A stretch of 64,000 nt of DNA from Mycobacterium marseillense (GTDB taxonomy: Bacteria; Actinomycetota; Actinomycetes; Mycobacteriales; Mycobacteriaceae), in contig NZ_AP022584.1 in the NCBI RefSeq assembly GCF_010731675.1, forward strand, positions 2,790,001-2,854,000, read 5' to 3'. The translations under genes were made by a program, and so were the position numbers. Shown here one piece after another: positions 37,391 through 48,276 of this stretch; the first letter of the stretch is position 1; every line of letters starts with the position of its first letter. The notes below the pieces were generated by a model. The model was not told the DNA's origin. It saw only the letters and a list, made by a program, of their open reading frames with translations, and did not search any database.

Positions 37391-38624
37391 CCAGTTCCTT
37401 TTCCAGGTTCTCGGCGATCGAGTCGAGGAATTGCTCGCTCTGCTGCCACTTTTGGTCGGGTCCGATGAGGATGGCGAGATCCTTCGTCATCTTCCCGCTC
37501 TCGACGGTGGAGACGACGACGGTTTCCAGCCGCTGCGCGAACTCGATCACCTCGGGGGTGTCGTCCAGCTTTCCGCGGTGCGCCAGCCCCCGCGTCCACG
37601 CGAAGATCGAGGCGATCGGGTTGGTCGAAGTCGGCTTGCCGGCCTGGTACTGGCGGAAGTGCCGGGTGACGGTGCCGTGCGCGGCCTCGGCCTCGACCGT
37701 CTTGCCGTCGGCCGTCATCAGCACCGAGGTCATCAGCCCCAGCGAGCCGTAGCCCTGGGCGATGGCGTCGGACTGCACGTCGCCGTCGTAGTTCTTGCAC
37801 GCCCACACGTACCCGCCCTCCCACTTGAGGCAGGCGGCGACCATGTCGTCGATCAGCCGGTGCTCGTAGGTCAGGCCCTCGGCCTCGAACTGCTCCTTGA
37901 ATTCCTCGTCGTAGATGCGCTGGAACTCGTCTTTGAACATGCCGTCGTAGGCCTTGAGGATGGTGTTCTTGGTCGACAGATACACCGGCCACTTGGCGTT
38001 CAGGCCGTACTTGAACGTCGCGCGCGCGAAGTCGCGCACGGAGTCCTTGAAGTTGTACATCCCCATCACCACGCCGCCGTCGTCGGGAATGGAAACCATC
38101 TCGTGCACCATCGGCTCGCTACCGTCGGCGGGGGTGAACGTGATGGCGACGGTGCCGGGCTTGTCGACCTTGAAGTTGGTCGCCCGGTACTGGTCGCCGA
38201 ACGCGTGGCGACCGATGACGATCGGCTTCGTCCAGCCCGGAACCAGGCGCGGCACGTTGGAGATGACGATCGGTTCGCGGAAGATGGTGCCGCCCAGGAT
38301 GTTCCGGATCGTCCCGTTGGGCGACAGCCACATCTTCTTGAGATTGAACTCCTGGACGCGGGCCTCGTCCGGGGTGATCGTCGCGCACTTGACCCCCACG
38401 CCGTGCTTCTTGATGGCGTAGGCCGCGTCGATCGTCACCTGGTCGCCGGTGCGGTCGCGGTGCTCGATGCCCAGGTCGTAGTAGTCCAGATCGATGTCGA
38501 GGTGCGGAAGGATCAGCTGGTCCTTGATCAGCTTCCAGATGACGCGGGTCATCTCGTCGCCGTCGAGCTCGACCACGCGGCCCTTGACCTTGATCTTGGC
38601 CTCTTTGGAACCCGGGCTCGACAT
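37383..38624 (-). CDS. icd1: NADP-dependent isocitrate dehydrogenase, homodimeric (Icd1)
   Basis: TCA-cycle enzyme converting isocitrate to 2-oxoglutarate with NADP. 413 residues of the eukaryote-like homodimeric type: [20 protein letters not shown] at the N-terminus, [21 protein letters not shown] (the substrate Ser/Asn loop), the signature [24 protein letters not shown], and [18 protein letters not shown] for the cofactor. Corresponds to Rv3339c. It follows icd2 by 19 bp on the same strand, so both isocitrate dehydrogenases may be made from one transcript. The two enzymes are unrelated in structure. Confidence 0.95.
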   Translation of the reverse strand: MSSPGSKEAKIKVKGRVVELDGDEMTRVIWKLIKDQLILPHLDIDLDYYDLGIEHRDRTGDQVTIDAAYAIKKHGVGVKCATITPDEARVQEFNLKKMWLSPNGTIRNILGGTIFREPIVISNVPRLVPGWTKPIVIGRHAFGDQYRATNFKVDKPGTVAITFTPADGSEPMVHEMVSIPDDGGVVMGMYNFKDSVRDFARATFKYGLNAKWPVYLSTKNTILKAYDGMFKDEFQRIYDEEFKEQFEAEGLTYEHRLIDDMVAACLKWEGGYVWACKNYDGDVQSDAIAQGYGSLGLMTSVLMTADGKTVEAEAAHGTVTRHFRQYQAGKPTSTNPIASIFAWTRGLAHRGKLDDTPEVIEFAQRLETVVVSTVESGKMTKDLAILIGPDQKWQQSEQFLDSIAENLEKELAS

Positions 38625-38643
38625 CGGTGCCTCCCCTGCGGCG

Positions 38644-40881
<2,238 letters not shown>

Positions 40882-41041
40882 GGTCCCTCTCCCGGCGGCA
40901 GGATCTTCGATATCGGACAACTCTGTTGGGGGGCTCAGCAATCTAACTGCCACGTTATCAAGGGTGTTTGGACAGGTGTCGACCTGCGTCTGCACCGCGA
41001 CAGTTGGCAGCGGGTCGGCACAATAAGATAGTCTTCGTATT
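40882..41041 (+). other. Intergenic region with promoter of the metC leader
   Basis: This gene-free stretch separates icd2 from the SAM-IV aptamer. TAAGAT (41024-41029) or TAGTCT (41029-41034) are candidate -10 hexamers, with TTGGCA at 41004-41009 as a possible -35. Either would start RNA at or just before the aptamer (41042). No coding frame is convincing here. Confidence 0.4.
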
Positions 41042-41158
41042 GGTCATGAGCGCCAGCGTCAAGCCCCGGCTTGCTGGCCGGCAACCCTCCAACCGCGGTG
41101 GGGTGCCCCGGGTGATGACCAGGTCTAGTAGCCACAGGCTGCGCGGCAAGCGCGGGTC
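41042..41158 (+). promoter_or_regulatory. SAM-IV riboswitch
   Basis: The sequence from GGTCATGAG through GATGACC to GCGCGGCAAGCGCGGGTC corresponds almost base for base to the SAM-IV aptamer known from mycobacteria, upstream of the same gene (metC, Rv3340). P1 pairs GGTCAT with ATGACC; the conserved core AGCCCCGGCTTGCTGGCCGG and GGCAACCCTCCAACCGCGGTGGGGTGCC forms the SAM pocket; the 3' pseudoknot element follows. It senses S-adenosylmethionine and should lower metC expression when SAM is abundant. Confidence 0.93.
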
Positions 41159-41186
41159 CGCCATAACGGACCCCTGACTAGAGGGG
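41154..41186 (+). promoter_or_regulatory. Two competing hairpins, probable expression platform
   Basis: Hairpin 1 pairs GGGTCCG (41154-41160) with CGGACCC (41167-41173) and takes the last bases of the SAM-IV aptamer. Hairpin 2 pairs CCCCT (41171-41175) with AGGGG (41182-41186) and hides the ribosome-binding site of the upstream ORF at 41194. They share 41171-41173, so both cannot form at once. Confidence 0.5.
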
Positions 41187-41193
41187 ACACGTG

Positions 41194-41271
41194 ATGTGCT
41201 TCTGTCCAGCTCCTTGTGATCGGCTCACCTTCGTCGAGCCGCCGATGGGCGCGTCCGTGCGCCGCTGCTAG
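41194..41271 (+). CDS. Cysteine-rich upstream ORF in the metC leader
   Basis: A 25-codon frame begins ATGTGCTTCTGT and encodes MCFCPAPCDRLTF...ASVRRC, with four Cys, three of them in the first eight codons. GAGGGG (41181-41186) lies 7 nt before the ATG, a good ribosome-binding site, and TAG follows at 41269. It sits between the SAM-IV riboswitch and metC, 73 nt before the metC start. Cys-rich leader peptides in mycobacteria are known to sense cysteine supply through ribosome stalling; metC uses sulfide and competes with cysteine synthesis, so this could be a second sulfur sensor (inference). No homologue could be checked. Confidence 0.5.
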   Translation: MCFCPAPCDRLTFVEPPMGASVRRC

Positions 41272-41344
41272 CCCGCCGGCAACCCAGGCCGCACAGAGGC
41301 CCCGCTGAGACCCGAGCCCATATTCCAGGAGAAAGCCAACCCAC

Positions 41345-42730
41345 GTGAGTTCCGACAGTCCTTCGTCCAACGGCACTACCAGCGACAACACCGACCCGAC
41401 CGCGCATTGGTCATTCGAGACCAAGCAGGTGCACGCCGGGCAGCAGCCCGACGCGGCCACCAACGCCCGCGCCCTGCCGATCTACCAGACCACCTCGTAC
41501 GTCTTCGACGACACCACGCACGCCGCCGCCCTGTTCGGGCTCGAAGTTCCGGGCAACATCTACACCCGCATCGGCAACCCGACCACCGACGTCGTCGAGC
41601 AGCGCATCGCCGCGCTCGAGGGCGGCGTGGCGGCGCTGTTTTTGAGCTCCGGCCAGGCGGCGGCCACCTTCGCCATCTTGAACATCGCGTGTGCCGGAGA
41701 TCACATCGTCTCGAGCCCCAGGCTCTACGGCGGGACCTACAACCTGTTCCACTACTCGCTGGCCAAGCTCGGAATCGACGTCAGCTTCGTGGAGGACCCC
41801 GACGATCTCGAGTCGTGGCGGTCCGCGGCGCGGCCGAACACCAAGGCTTTCTTCGCCGAGACCATCTCCAACCCGCAGATCGACATCCTCGACATTCCCG
41901 GCGTCGCCGGGGTCGCCCACGACACCGGCGTTCCGCTGATCGTCGACAACACGGTCGCCACGCCCTACCTGATCCAGCCGTTCAAGCATGGCGCGGACAT
42001 CGTCGTGCACTCGGCCACCAAGTACCTCGGCGGTCACGGCTCGGCGATCGCCGGGGTCGTCGTCGACGGTGGCACCTTCGATTGGACGCAGGGTCGTTTC
42101 CCGGGATTCACCACCCCCGACCCGAGCTACCACGGCGTGGTGTTCGCCGAACTCGGTCCGCCGGCCTACGCGCTCAAGGCGCGCGTGCAGCTGCTGCGTG
42201 ACCTCGGTTCGGCCGCCGCGCCGTTCAACGCGTTCCTGGTCGCCCAGGGCATCGAGACGCTGAGCCTGCGCGTCGAGCGGCACGTCGCCAACGCCCAGCG
42301 TGTGGCCGAGTTCTTGGCCGCCCACGAGGGCGTGCTCTCGGTGAACTACGCGGGGTTGCCCAGCTCGCCGTGGCATGAGCGGGCAAAGAAGCTGGCGCCC
42401 AAGGGAGCCGGGGCGGTGCTGTCGTTCGAGCTGGCCGGCGGCGTCGACGCGGGCAAGGCCTTCGTCAACGCGCTGCAGTTGCACAGCCACGTCGCCAACA
42501 TCGGTGACGTGCGTTCCCTGGTGATCCATCCGGCGTCCACGACGCACGCCCAGCTGTCCCCGCAGGAGCAGCTGAGCACCGGGGTCAGCCCGGGCCTGGT
42601 GCGGCTGGCCGTCGGCATCGAGGGGATCGAGGACATCCTGGCCGACCTGGAACTCGGCTTCGCCGCGGCAGCCAAATTCGGCGCGGCCGCGGGGGCCGGC
42701 ACGGATCCGCAGGCCGTGGCGGCGTTCTAA
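41345..42730 (+). CDS. metC: O-acetylhomoserine sulfhydrylase (MetC/MetY)
   Basis: PLP enzyme making homocysteine from O-acetylhomoserine and sulfide, the direct sulfhydrylation route to methionine. 461 residues of the Cys/Met metabolism family: [27 protein letters not shown] (PLP phosphate), [10 protein letters not shown] with the PLP Asp, and the Schiff-base Lys in [15 protein letters not shown] start with AGGAG 12 nt upstream, a rather long spacing. The 186-nt stretch after the SAM-IV aptamer forms its leader. metA follows 13 bp later, and its product supplies the substrate. Rv3340 in M. tuberculosis; the name metC is historical. Confidence 0.95.
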   Translation: MSSDSPSSNGTTSDNTDPTAHWSFETKQVHAGQQPDAATNARALPIYQTTSYVFDDTTHAAALFGLEVPGNIYTRIGNPTTDVVEQRIAALEGGVAALFLSSGQAAATFAILNIACAGDHIVSSPRLYGGTYNLFHYSLAKLGIDVSFVEDPDDLESWRSAARPNTKAFFAETISNPQIDILDIPGVAGVAHDTGVPLIVDNTVATPYLIQPFKHGADIVVHSATKYLGGHGSAIAGVVVDGGTFDWTQGRFPGFTTPDPSYHGVVFAELGPPAYALKARVQLLRDLGSAAAPFNAFLVAQGIETLSLRVERHVANAQRVAEFLAAHEGVLSVNYAGLPSSPWHERAKKLAPKGAGAVLSFELAGGVDAGKAFVNALQLHSHVANIGDVRSLVIHPASTTHAQLSPQEQLSTGVSPGLVRLAVGIEGIEDILADLELGFAAAAKFGAAAGAGTDPQAVAAF

Positions 42731-42743
42731 AGGAATCCTGCCC

Positions 42744-43892
42744 ATGACGACCTCCAACGTGCCCACCCAAACGTTGCCCGACGAAGGCGAAATCGGCTTT
42801 GTCCACATCGGCGCGCTGACCACCGAAAGCGGCGCGGTGATCGACGACGTGCACATCGCCGTCCAGCGCTGGGGCGAGTTGTCGCCGACACGCGACAACG
42901 TGGTCGTGGTGCTGCACGCCCTGACCGGTGACTCGCACATCACCGGGCCGGCCGGGCCCGGACATCCCACCGGCGGCTGGTGGGACGAGATGGTCGGGCC
43001 GGGCGCGCCGATCGACACCGACCGCTGGTGCGCGGTGGCCACCAATGTGCTTGGCGGTTGCCGCGGGTCGACCGGTCCCAGTTCGCGTACCCGCGACGGA
43101 AAGCCCTGGGGCTCAAGGTTCCCGCGGATTTCGATCCGCGACCAGGTGCAGGCCGACGTCGCCGCCTTGGCCGCGCTGGGGATCGACGAGGTCGCCGCCG
43201 TCGTCGGTGGATCCATGGGTGGCGCAAGGGCTTTGGAGTGGATCGTCGGTCACCCGAACCGGGTCCGGGCCGGGCTGCTGCTGGCCGTGGGCGCGCGCGC
43301 CACCGCCGACCAGATCGGCACCCAGTCCACCCAGATCGCGGCCATCAAGGCCGACCCGAATTGGCAGGGCGGCGACTATCACGACACCGGAGTGGCTCCC
43401 GAAGCCGGGCTGGCCATCGCGCGGCGCTTCGCGCACCTGACCTATCGCGGTGAGGTCGAGCTCGACACCCGCTTCGCCAATGACGGTCAGAGCGACGAGG
43501 ATCCGGCCGATGGCGGCCGCTACGCGGTGCAGAGCTATCTGGAGTACCAGGGCGACAAGCTGCTGGAGCGCTTCGACGCGGGCAGCTACGTGGTGTTGAC
43601 CGAGGCGCTGAACAGTCACGACGTCGGCCGGGGGCGCGGTGGGGTGGCCAAGGCGCTGCGCGGCTGCCCGGTGCCGGTGGTGGTGGGCGGCATCAGGTCC
43701 GACCGGCTGTACCCGCTGCGTTTGCAGGAGGAGCTGGCCGAGCAGCTGCCGGGCTGCACCGCTTTGCAGGTGGTCGACTCCGTCTGCGGGCACGACGGCT
43801 TCCTGGTGGAATCCGACGCGGTCGGCGAATTGATCCGCAAGACACTGGTGTTGGCCGACACGGACAGCACGGAAGGCACGTCGCAACGGTGA
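42744..43892 (+). CDS. metA: Homoserine O-acetyltransferase (MetA/MetX)
   Basis: Transfers acetyl from acetyl-CoA to homoserine, committing it to methionine synthesis. 382 residues of the alpha/beta-hydrolase type (MetX): [15 protein letters not shown] (oxyanion), nucleophile elbow [12 protein letters not shown], and the catalytic His in [10 protein letters not shown] near the C-terminus, with an Asp in the preceding SDRLYP region. The ATG has AGGAATCC upstream. It forms an operon with metC before it and a methyltransferase after it (GTGA overlap). Corresponds to Rv3341. Confidence 0.95.
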   Translation: MTTSNVPTQTLPDEGEIGFVHIGALTTESGAVIDDVHIAVQRWGELSPTRDNVVVVLHALTGDSHITGPAGPGHPTGGWWDEMVGPGAPIDTDRWCAVATNVLGGCRGSTGPSSRTRDGKPWGSRFPRISIRDQVQADVAALAALGIDEVAAVVGGSMGGARALEWIVGHPNRVRAGLLLAVGARATADQIGTQSTQIAAIKADPNWQGGDYHDTGVAPEAGLAIARRFAHLTYRGEVELDTRFANDGQSDEDPADGGRYAVQSYLEYQGDKLLERFDAGSYVVLTEALNSHDVGRGRGGVAKALRGCPVPVVVGGIRSDRLYPLRLQEELAEQLPGCTALQVVDSVCGHDGFLVESDAVGELIRKTLVLADTDSTEGTSQR

Positions 43893-44623
43893 CCCGCTCG
43901 CGGCACAACCGCTCCCTGTCATTCGGCTCGGCGGCCGCGGCCTATGAGCGTGGCCGCCCCTCCTATCCCCCCGAAGCGATCGACTGGCTGCTGCCGGTCG
44001 GGGCGCGTCAAGTGCTCGACCTGGGTGCCGGCACCGGCAAGCTGACGACCCGGTTGGTGGAGCGCGGCCTGGACGTGGTGGCCGTCGACCCGATCCCGGA
44101 CATGCTGGAGGTGTTGCGGACCTCGCTGCCCGAGACCCGCGCCTTGCTGGGCACGGCGGAAGAGATTCCGTTGGAAGACAACAGCGTTGATGTGGTGCTG
44201 GTGGCCCAGGCCTGGCATTGGGTGGACCCCGAGCGCGCGATACCCGAGGTGGCCCGCGTGCTGCGTCCGGGCGGTCGGCTGGGCCTGGTGTGGAACACCC
44301 GCGACGAACGGCTCGGCTGGGTGCGCGAACTGGGCCGGATCATCGGCAGCGACGGCGACGGCGGCCGCACCCAGGTGAAGCTGCCCGAGCCCTTCACCGA
44401 CCTCGCGCAGCACCGGGTCGAGTGGACGAGTTACCTTACGCCGCAAGCATTGATCGACCTCGTCGCGTCGCGCAGCTACTGCATCACCTCACCGACCGAG
44501 GTCCGTTCCAGAACGCTCGACGAGGTGCGCGAGTTGCTGGCCACCCATCCGGCGCTGGCGAATACGACCGGCCTGGCGCTGCCCTATATCACCATGTGCA
44601 CCCGGGCGACGCTGGCCGGCTGA
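43889..44623 (+). CDS. Class I SAM-dependent methyltransferase (Rv3342-like)
   Basis: 244-residue methyltransferase. The SAM-binding motif I is [12 protein letters not shown] (about 42-53), motif [19 protein letters not shown], and motif [20 protein letters not shown]. Acceptor unknown. It starts with a GTG that overlaps the metA stop by 4 bp, so it is a translationally coupled third gene of the methionine unit; like Rv3342 it may need the SAM whose precursor the operon helps make, but no role is proven. It is cytoplasmic, with no signal or membrane segment. Confidence 0.9.
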   Translation: MTRSRHNRSLSFGSAAAAYERGRPSYPPEAIDWLLPVGARQVLDLGAGTGKLTTRLVERGLDVVAVDPIPDMLEVLRTSLPETRALLGTAEEIPLEDNSVDVVLVAQAWHWVDPERAIPEVARVLRPGGRLGLVWNTRDERLGWVRELGRIIGSDGDGGRTQVKLPEPFTDLAQHRVEWTSYLTPQALIDLVASRSYCITSPTEVRSRTLDEVRELLATHPALANTTGLALPYITMCTRATLAG

Positions 44624-44631
44624 GCCACGCG

Positions 44632-45999
44632 TCACTCCGCCTCTTCGTCGTCGTCGGCGCGCAGGAGTTTTTCGGGGTGGTGGTAGGTGTTGGTGTGGGG
44701 TTGGCCGCGGTCGAATTCTGGTGGGGGTTTCCATTCGGTGTCGCCTTTGGCGTTTTTGCGGGTGCTCCAGCCGCCGGGTTGGAGCATGCGGTGATGGGGT
44801 CCGCAGGCGAAGGTGAGGTCGTTGATGTCGGTGGTGTGGCACTTGCTGTAGTCGGTGACGTGGTGGACTTCGCAGTAGTAGCCGGATACGGTGCAGCCCG
44901 GCGCGGTGCAGCCGCGGTCCTTGCCGTACAACACGATTCGTTGCCCGGGTGAGGCCAGCCGCTTGGTGTGATACAGGGCCAGGGCGTTGCCTTTGTCGAA
45001 GATGGCCAGGTAGTGGTTGGCGTGGCGGCCCAGGCGGATCACATCACTCATCGGCAAAATCGTGCCCCCACCGGTCAAGCCGCGCCCGGCGGCGGCCTGC
45101 AGTTCGGCCAATGTGGTGGTCACGATGATGGAGGCCGGCAGTCCGTTGTGCTGGCCCAGCTTCCCGGAGGCCAACAGCGCGCGCAGCCCGGCCAGCAGGG
45201 CGTCGTGGTGACGCTGGGCGGCTGAGCGGGGGTCGCGCTCGATGGCCTCCTGGCTGGGCGATCCGTCCACACAGGGCATCTCATCGCCGGGGTTGCACAT
45301 GCCCGGGGCACCCAGTTTGGCTTCCACGGCTTCCAGGGTGGCGCGTAGCTCGGGGGTGATCAGGCCCCGCAGCGCCGACATGCCATCGGGCTGTTGGTTG
45401 CCCAGGCTCACCCCGCGCTGGCGGGCGCGGTCCTCATCGGTGAAGGTGCCATCGGGGTTGAGGGTGTTGGTGAGCGCGCGGGCCAGCTCTTTGAGGTGTT
45501 CGGGGCCGAATTGGGTGCCGAGCTCGGCCAGTTGGGCTTCGGCGACCTCGCGGGCCGCGGCGCTGACCCAGCCGGGTAGGTGGTGGTAGAAGTTGCGGAT
45601 CACCGCCACTTGGCCAGCACCCAGGGTGCCGGCGCGTTGGGCGGCGGCGGTGGCGGCCAGGGCGGGCGGTAAGGGTTCACCGGTTAGGCCATGGCGTTGA
45701 CCTAGATCGGCGGCTTCTTTGATGCGCCGGGAGGCTTCGTTGCGGCTGATCAGGGTGCGCTCGGTCAACGCGTGGGAGAGCCCGGCGCCCAGTTCTTGGG
45801 AGGGGACCTGGCGGGCAAGGGAATTGAGCAGCGGATGCTCGATGACCGGAAGGCGTCGGCGCAGCCGTTCACAGCGCTCCAACACCGCCAGCTGCTGCTG
45901 GATGGTCAACGCATCAAGCACCAACGCGCAGGCGCGGTCCACCTCGGCATCGAGCGCATCGAACACCGCATCGACCTCAGCCTGACTACTTGAACTCAC
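44632..45999 (-). CDS. 13E12 repeat family (DUF222) HNH endonuclease-like protein
   Basis: 455-residue protein of the 13E12 family, present in many scattered copies in mycobacterial genomes. The N-terminal DUF222 helical region (about 10-290) includes [17 protein letters not shown] and [14 protein letters not shown]. The C-terminal HNH nuclease domain (about 355-420) shows [46 protein letters not shown] with the CxxC...HH...N...H pattern complete, so it could be active. The last residues form an acidic tail (DDDEEAE). 13E12 copies act as recombination and phage integration hot spots. Here it fills the position of the PPE block in M. tuberculosis. Confidence 0.88.
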   Translation of the reverse strand: MSSSSQAEVDAVFDALDAEVDRACALVLDALTIQQQLAVLERCERLRRRLPVIEHPLLNSLARQVPSQELGAGLSHALTERTLISRNEASRRIKEAADLGQRHGLTGEPLPPALAATAAAQRAGTLGAGQVAVIRNFYHHLPGWVSAAAREVAEAQLAELGTQFGPEHLKELARALTNTLNPDGTFTDEDRARQRGVSLGNQQPDGMSALRGLITPELRATLEAVEAKLGAPGMCNPGDEMPCVDGSPSQEAIERDPRSAAQRHHDALLAGLRALLASGKLGQHNGLPASIIVTTTLAELQAAAGRGLTGGGTILPMSDVIRLGRHANHYLAIFDKGNALALYHTKRLASPGQRIVLYGKDRGCTAPGCTVSGYYCEVHHVTDYSKCHTTDINDLTFACGPHHRMLQPGGWSTRKNAKGDTEWKPPPEFDRGQPHTNTYHHPEKLLRADDDEEAE

Positions 46000-46474
46000 A
46001 CCGCCAAGCTAACGACTCCCACCGACAGAAAACCCCGCATTGTGACCACAGAAACCACAGTGACACAAGGGATTTCGATATGCGTTTTCCGTATCCGAAA
46101 ACACATCCGCGGGGTGGGTCGGGGGGCCGATGACGCGGCCAAGGCGCCGAACCCTTTGCAGCTCGGGGCCCACCGCGTCCGCCTCACGATAGTGACCGTA
46201 GAGAACTATTGCGCCGCTTGGAATGCGGTGCACAGCCAGGAATTCGCGGTGTGGTTGCGCCACGACAGCTCCGTATCGGCGGGCCGCAGCGGTCACCGAT
46301 CCGCGAGCCCGACGGGCCGATCAATAAGCGACGTCGCGAACACATCGACCTCACGAAACGCTTATTGTGCGAACCTTTACCCCACCGTTTCACAAACGTG
46401 ACAGTGATGGCTCAGAGTTCGTAGGCGTGATTCGAGTGCCATCGGCGCACTCCACAGTGGACGGGGAGGCCGGC
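46000..46474. other. 475-bp gene-free region with two inverted repeats
   Basis: No convincing coding frame. The first 100 bp are more AT-rich than the surroundings and contain GTTTTC/GAAAAC (46084-46102). At 46322-46330 and 46359-46367 lie CAATAAGCG and its exact complement CGCTTATTG with 28 bp between. ORFs that exist here are short and unlike proteins. The region is upstream of two divergent genes and probably holds their promoters. Confidence 0.6.
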
Positions 46475-47020
46475 GTGAAGGCACTTGCACGAAGTCATCA
46501 ATGGATCTGGGATTTGCGCCATCAGCCGCTGACCATTCGCCTGCTCGCCGCGGCCGCCGGGCTGCTCACCGTGGCCTCGGCCTTCGCGGCGCCGGCCGAA
46601 GCGGAGGGCAACGGCGACGACTTCATCGACGCGCTCAATCACGCCGGCATCGACTTCGGCGAGCCCGGAAACGCGATGGCCGTCGGCGAGTCGATCTGCC
46701 CGATGCTCTCGCAACCCGGCGGCAGCTTCGCCGCGGCCGCGTCCAGCATCTCGGGCCGGGGCATGTCCCCACAGATGGCGAGCATGTTCACCACGATCGC
46801 GATCCAGACGTACTGCCCCGAGGCGATGGCGAACGTGGCCAGTGGCAACCTGTCCGGCGCCATGCCGCAGGTTCCGGGAATGCCCGGACAGATCCCCGGC
46901 ATGGCGGGGCAGATCCCCGGAATGCCCGGACAGATTCCGGGGATGGCGGGGCAGGTGCCCGGCATGACGGGCATGGCCGGCCAGATGCCGGGGCAGATTC
47001 CGGCGCTGCCGAGCTACTAA
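46475..47020 (+). CDS. Secreted DUF732 protein with PGM-rich repeat tail
   Basis: 181-residue exported protein. After a basic N-terminus and the hydrophobic segment LTIRLLAAAAGLLTVASAFAA comes a cleavage-like AEA. The DUF732 core (about 50-120) has DDFIDALNHAGIDFGEPGNAMAVGESICPML and a later Cys (QTYCPEA) that likely forms a disulfide. The last 50 residues are a repetitive tail of PGQIPGM(A/P) units ending ALPSY. DUF732 proteins are small secreted mycobacterial proteins of unknown role. The GTG at 46475 has GGGGAGG 5 nt upstream, favouring it over earlier starts. Stop codon overlaps that of the convergent DUF3017 gene. Confidence 0.85.
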   Translation: MKALARSHQWIWDLRHQPLTIRLLAAAAGLLTVASAFAAPAEAEGNGDDFIDALNHAGIDFGEPGNAMAVGESICPMLSQPGGSFAAAASSISGRGMSPQMASMFTTIAIQTYCPEAMANVASGNLSGAMPQVPGMPGQIPGMAGQIPGMPGQIPGMAGQVPGMTGMAGQMPGQIPALPSY

Positions 47021-47298
47021 ACGGTGCCCAGCGGGTCGATCGTCCACGCGATGTAGACCATTGCCGCTCCGACCGCCGCAGTGGTGATGAAGTCGATTCC
47101 CTTGCCGCGCACCACAAGTAGGCCGGCCCGGTCCTCGGACAGCAGCAGTCGCAGCAGCGCGGCCACGCCCACACCGATGCCGATCAACAACGAACCGCGG
47201 CGCCAGAAGTTGGCCCCTACCAGGGCCAGCGCCGCGGCAAAGATCAGGCCCACCAACAGAATCGGCCACTGAGCCCGCAGCACGGTCCGCGCGGTCAT
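47017..47298 (-). CDS. DUF3017 small membrane protein
   Basis: 93-residue protein with three hydrophobic segments: [39 protein letters not shown], and [18 protein letters not shown]. The layout matches the DUF3017 family and the M. tuberculosis gene Rv3355c, which also follows folD. ATG overlaps the folD stop (ATGA), so it is translationally coupled to folD. Function unknown. Its 3' end overlaps the DUF732 gene by 4 bp. Confidence 0.85.
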   Translation of the reverse strand: MTARTVLRAQWPILLVGLIFAAALALVGANFWRRGSLLIGIGVGVAALLRLLLSEDRAGLLVVRGKGIDFITTAAVGAAMVYIAWTIDPLGTV

Positions 47299-48140
47299 TC
47301 CCGTTCGGCCAGCTCGACGACGTTGGTCAACAGGAACGCGCGGGTCAACGGTCCCACCCCGCCGGGGTTGGGTGACACGTGCCCGGCCACATCCCACACA
47401 TCGGGGTGCACGTCGCCGACCAGTCCGTCGTCGGTCCGGCTGACCCCGACGTCGAGCACCGCGGCACCGGGACGCACCATGTCGGCGGTCAGCAGGTGCG
47501 GGACCCCGACGGCGGCCACGATGATGTCGGCCTGCTTGGTCAACGCCGGCAGGTCGCGAGTCGCGGTGTGGCACAACGTCACCGTGGCGTTCTCGGAACG
47601 CCGGGTCAGCAGGAGCCCCAGCGGGCGACCGACCGTCACACCGCGGCCGATGACGACCACGTGCGCCCCGGCGATCTCGACGTCGTAGCGACGCAGCAGG
47701 TGCACGATGCCGCGCGGTGTGCACGGCAGCGGGGCCGGGTTGTTGAGCACCAGGCGGCCCAGGTTGGTCGGGTGCAGGCCGTCGGCGTCCTTGTTCGGGT
47801 CGACCCGCTCCAGCGCCGCGTTCTCGTCGAGGTGCTTGGGCAGCGGCAACTGCACGATGTAACCGGTGCAGTCGGGGTTCGCGTTCAGCTCGTCGATGGT
47901 GTCGTTGAGCGTGGCGGTGCTGATGTCGGCGGGCAGGTCGCGGCGAATCGAGGTGATCCCCACCTTGGCGCAGTCGGCGTGCTTGCCCCGCACGTACGCC
48001 TGCGAGCCCGGGTCGTCGCCCACCAGGATGGTGCCCAAGCCGGGGGTGCGTCCCGATGCCGTCAATGCGGCCACGCGTTGTTTGAGGTCGACGAAGATCT
48101 CGTCGCGGGTGGCCTTGCCGTCCAGCGTGATTGCTCCCAC
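47295..48140 (-). CDS. folD: Methylenetetrahydrofolate dehydrogenase/cyclohydrolase FolD
   Basis: Bifunctional enzyme interconverting 5,10-methylene-, methenyl- and 10-formyl-tetrahydrofolate with NADP, supplying one-carbon units for purines and methionine. 281 residues. [14 protein letters not shown] with the catalytic Lys, [22 protein letters not shown], and the nucleotide-binding [17 protein letters not shown] followed by [24 protein letters not shown] start after a family A repeat pair that separates it from the divergent oxidoreductase. Corresponds to Rv3356c. Confidence 0.95.
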   Translation of the reverse strand: MGAITLDGKATRDEIFVDLKQRVAALTASGRTPGLGTILVGDDPGSQAYVRGKHADCAKVGITSIRRDLPADISTATLNDTIDELNANPDCTGYIVQLPLPKHLDENAALERVDPNKDADGLHPTNLGRLVLNNPAPLPCTPRGIVHLLRRYDVEIAGAHVVVIGRGVTVGRPLGLLLTRRSENATVTLCHTATRDLPALTKQADIIVAAVGVPHLLTADMVRPGAAVLDVGVSRTDDGLVGDVHPDVWDVAGHVSPNPGGVGPLTRAFLLTNVVELAERE

Positions 48141-48165
48141 GCTGACAGTCTGGCAGATATCGCTG

Positions 48166-48264
48166 ATGGCGACCCGCCGCGCCCGGCTTCGCCGCGCTTG
48201 CGATCGCCGGCAGATAACGATGGCGACCCGCCGCGCCCGGCTTCGCCGCGCTTGCGATCGCCAT
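48166..48264 (+). repeat. Family A 45-bp repeat, 2 tandem copies
   Basis: Two 45-bp copies (48166-48210 and 48220-48264) of TGGCGACCCGC...GCGATCGCC lie 54 bp apart between divergent folD and the oxidoreductase gene. The linker GGCAGATA is also duplicated before the first copy. The second copy ends exactly at the -10 (TAGGCT) of the downstream gene. Confidence 0.88.
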
Positions 48265-48270
48265 TAGGCT
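48265..48270 (+). promoter_or_regulatory. -10 hexamer of the Old Yellow Enzyme gene
   Basis: TAGGCT lies 6 nt before the ATG at 48277 and abuts a family A repeat. No ribosome-binding site, hence probably leaderless. Confidence 0.55.
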
Positions 48271-48276
48271 CCCGGT

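Noticed and set aside
44632..45999. 13E12-type gene as part of an intact prophage or insertion sequence
   Set aside because: No integrase, transposase, terminal repeats or phage genes are present on either side.
46042..46401. 119-codon plus-strand frame in the gap before the DUF732 gene
   Set aside because: No ribosome-binding site or family resemblance; contains the inverted repeat and reads as random sequence.
48169..48267. Repeat copies before the Old Yellow Enzyme as a coding mini-gene ([14 protein letters not shown])
   Set aside because: The same 45 bp occur as single intergenic copies without translation context elsewhere; a hairpin element explains the pattern better.
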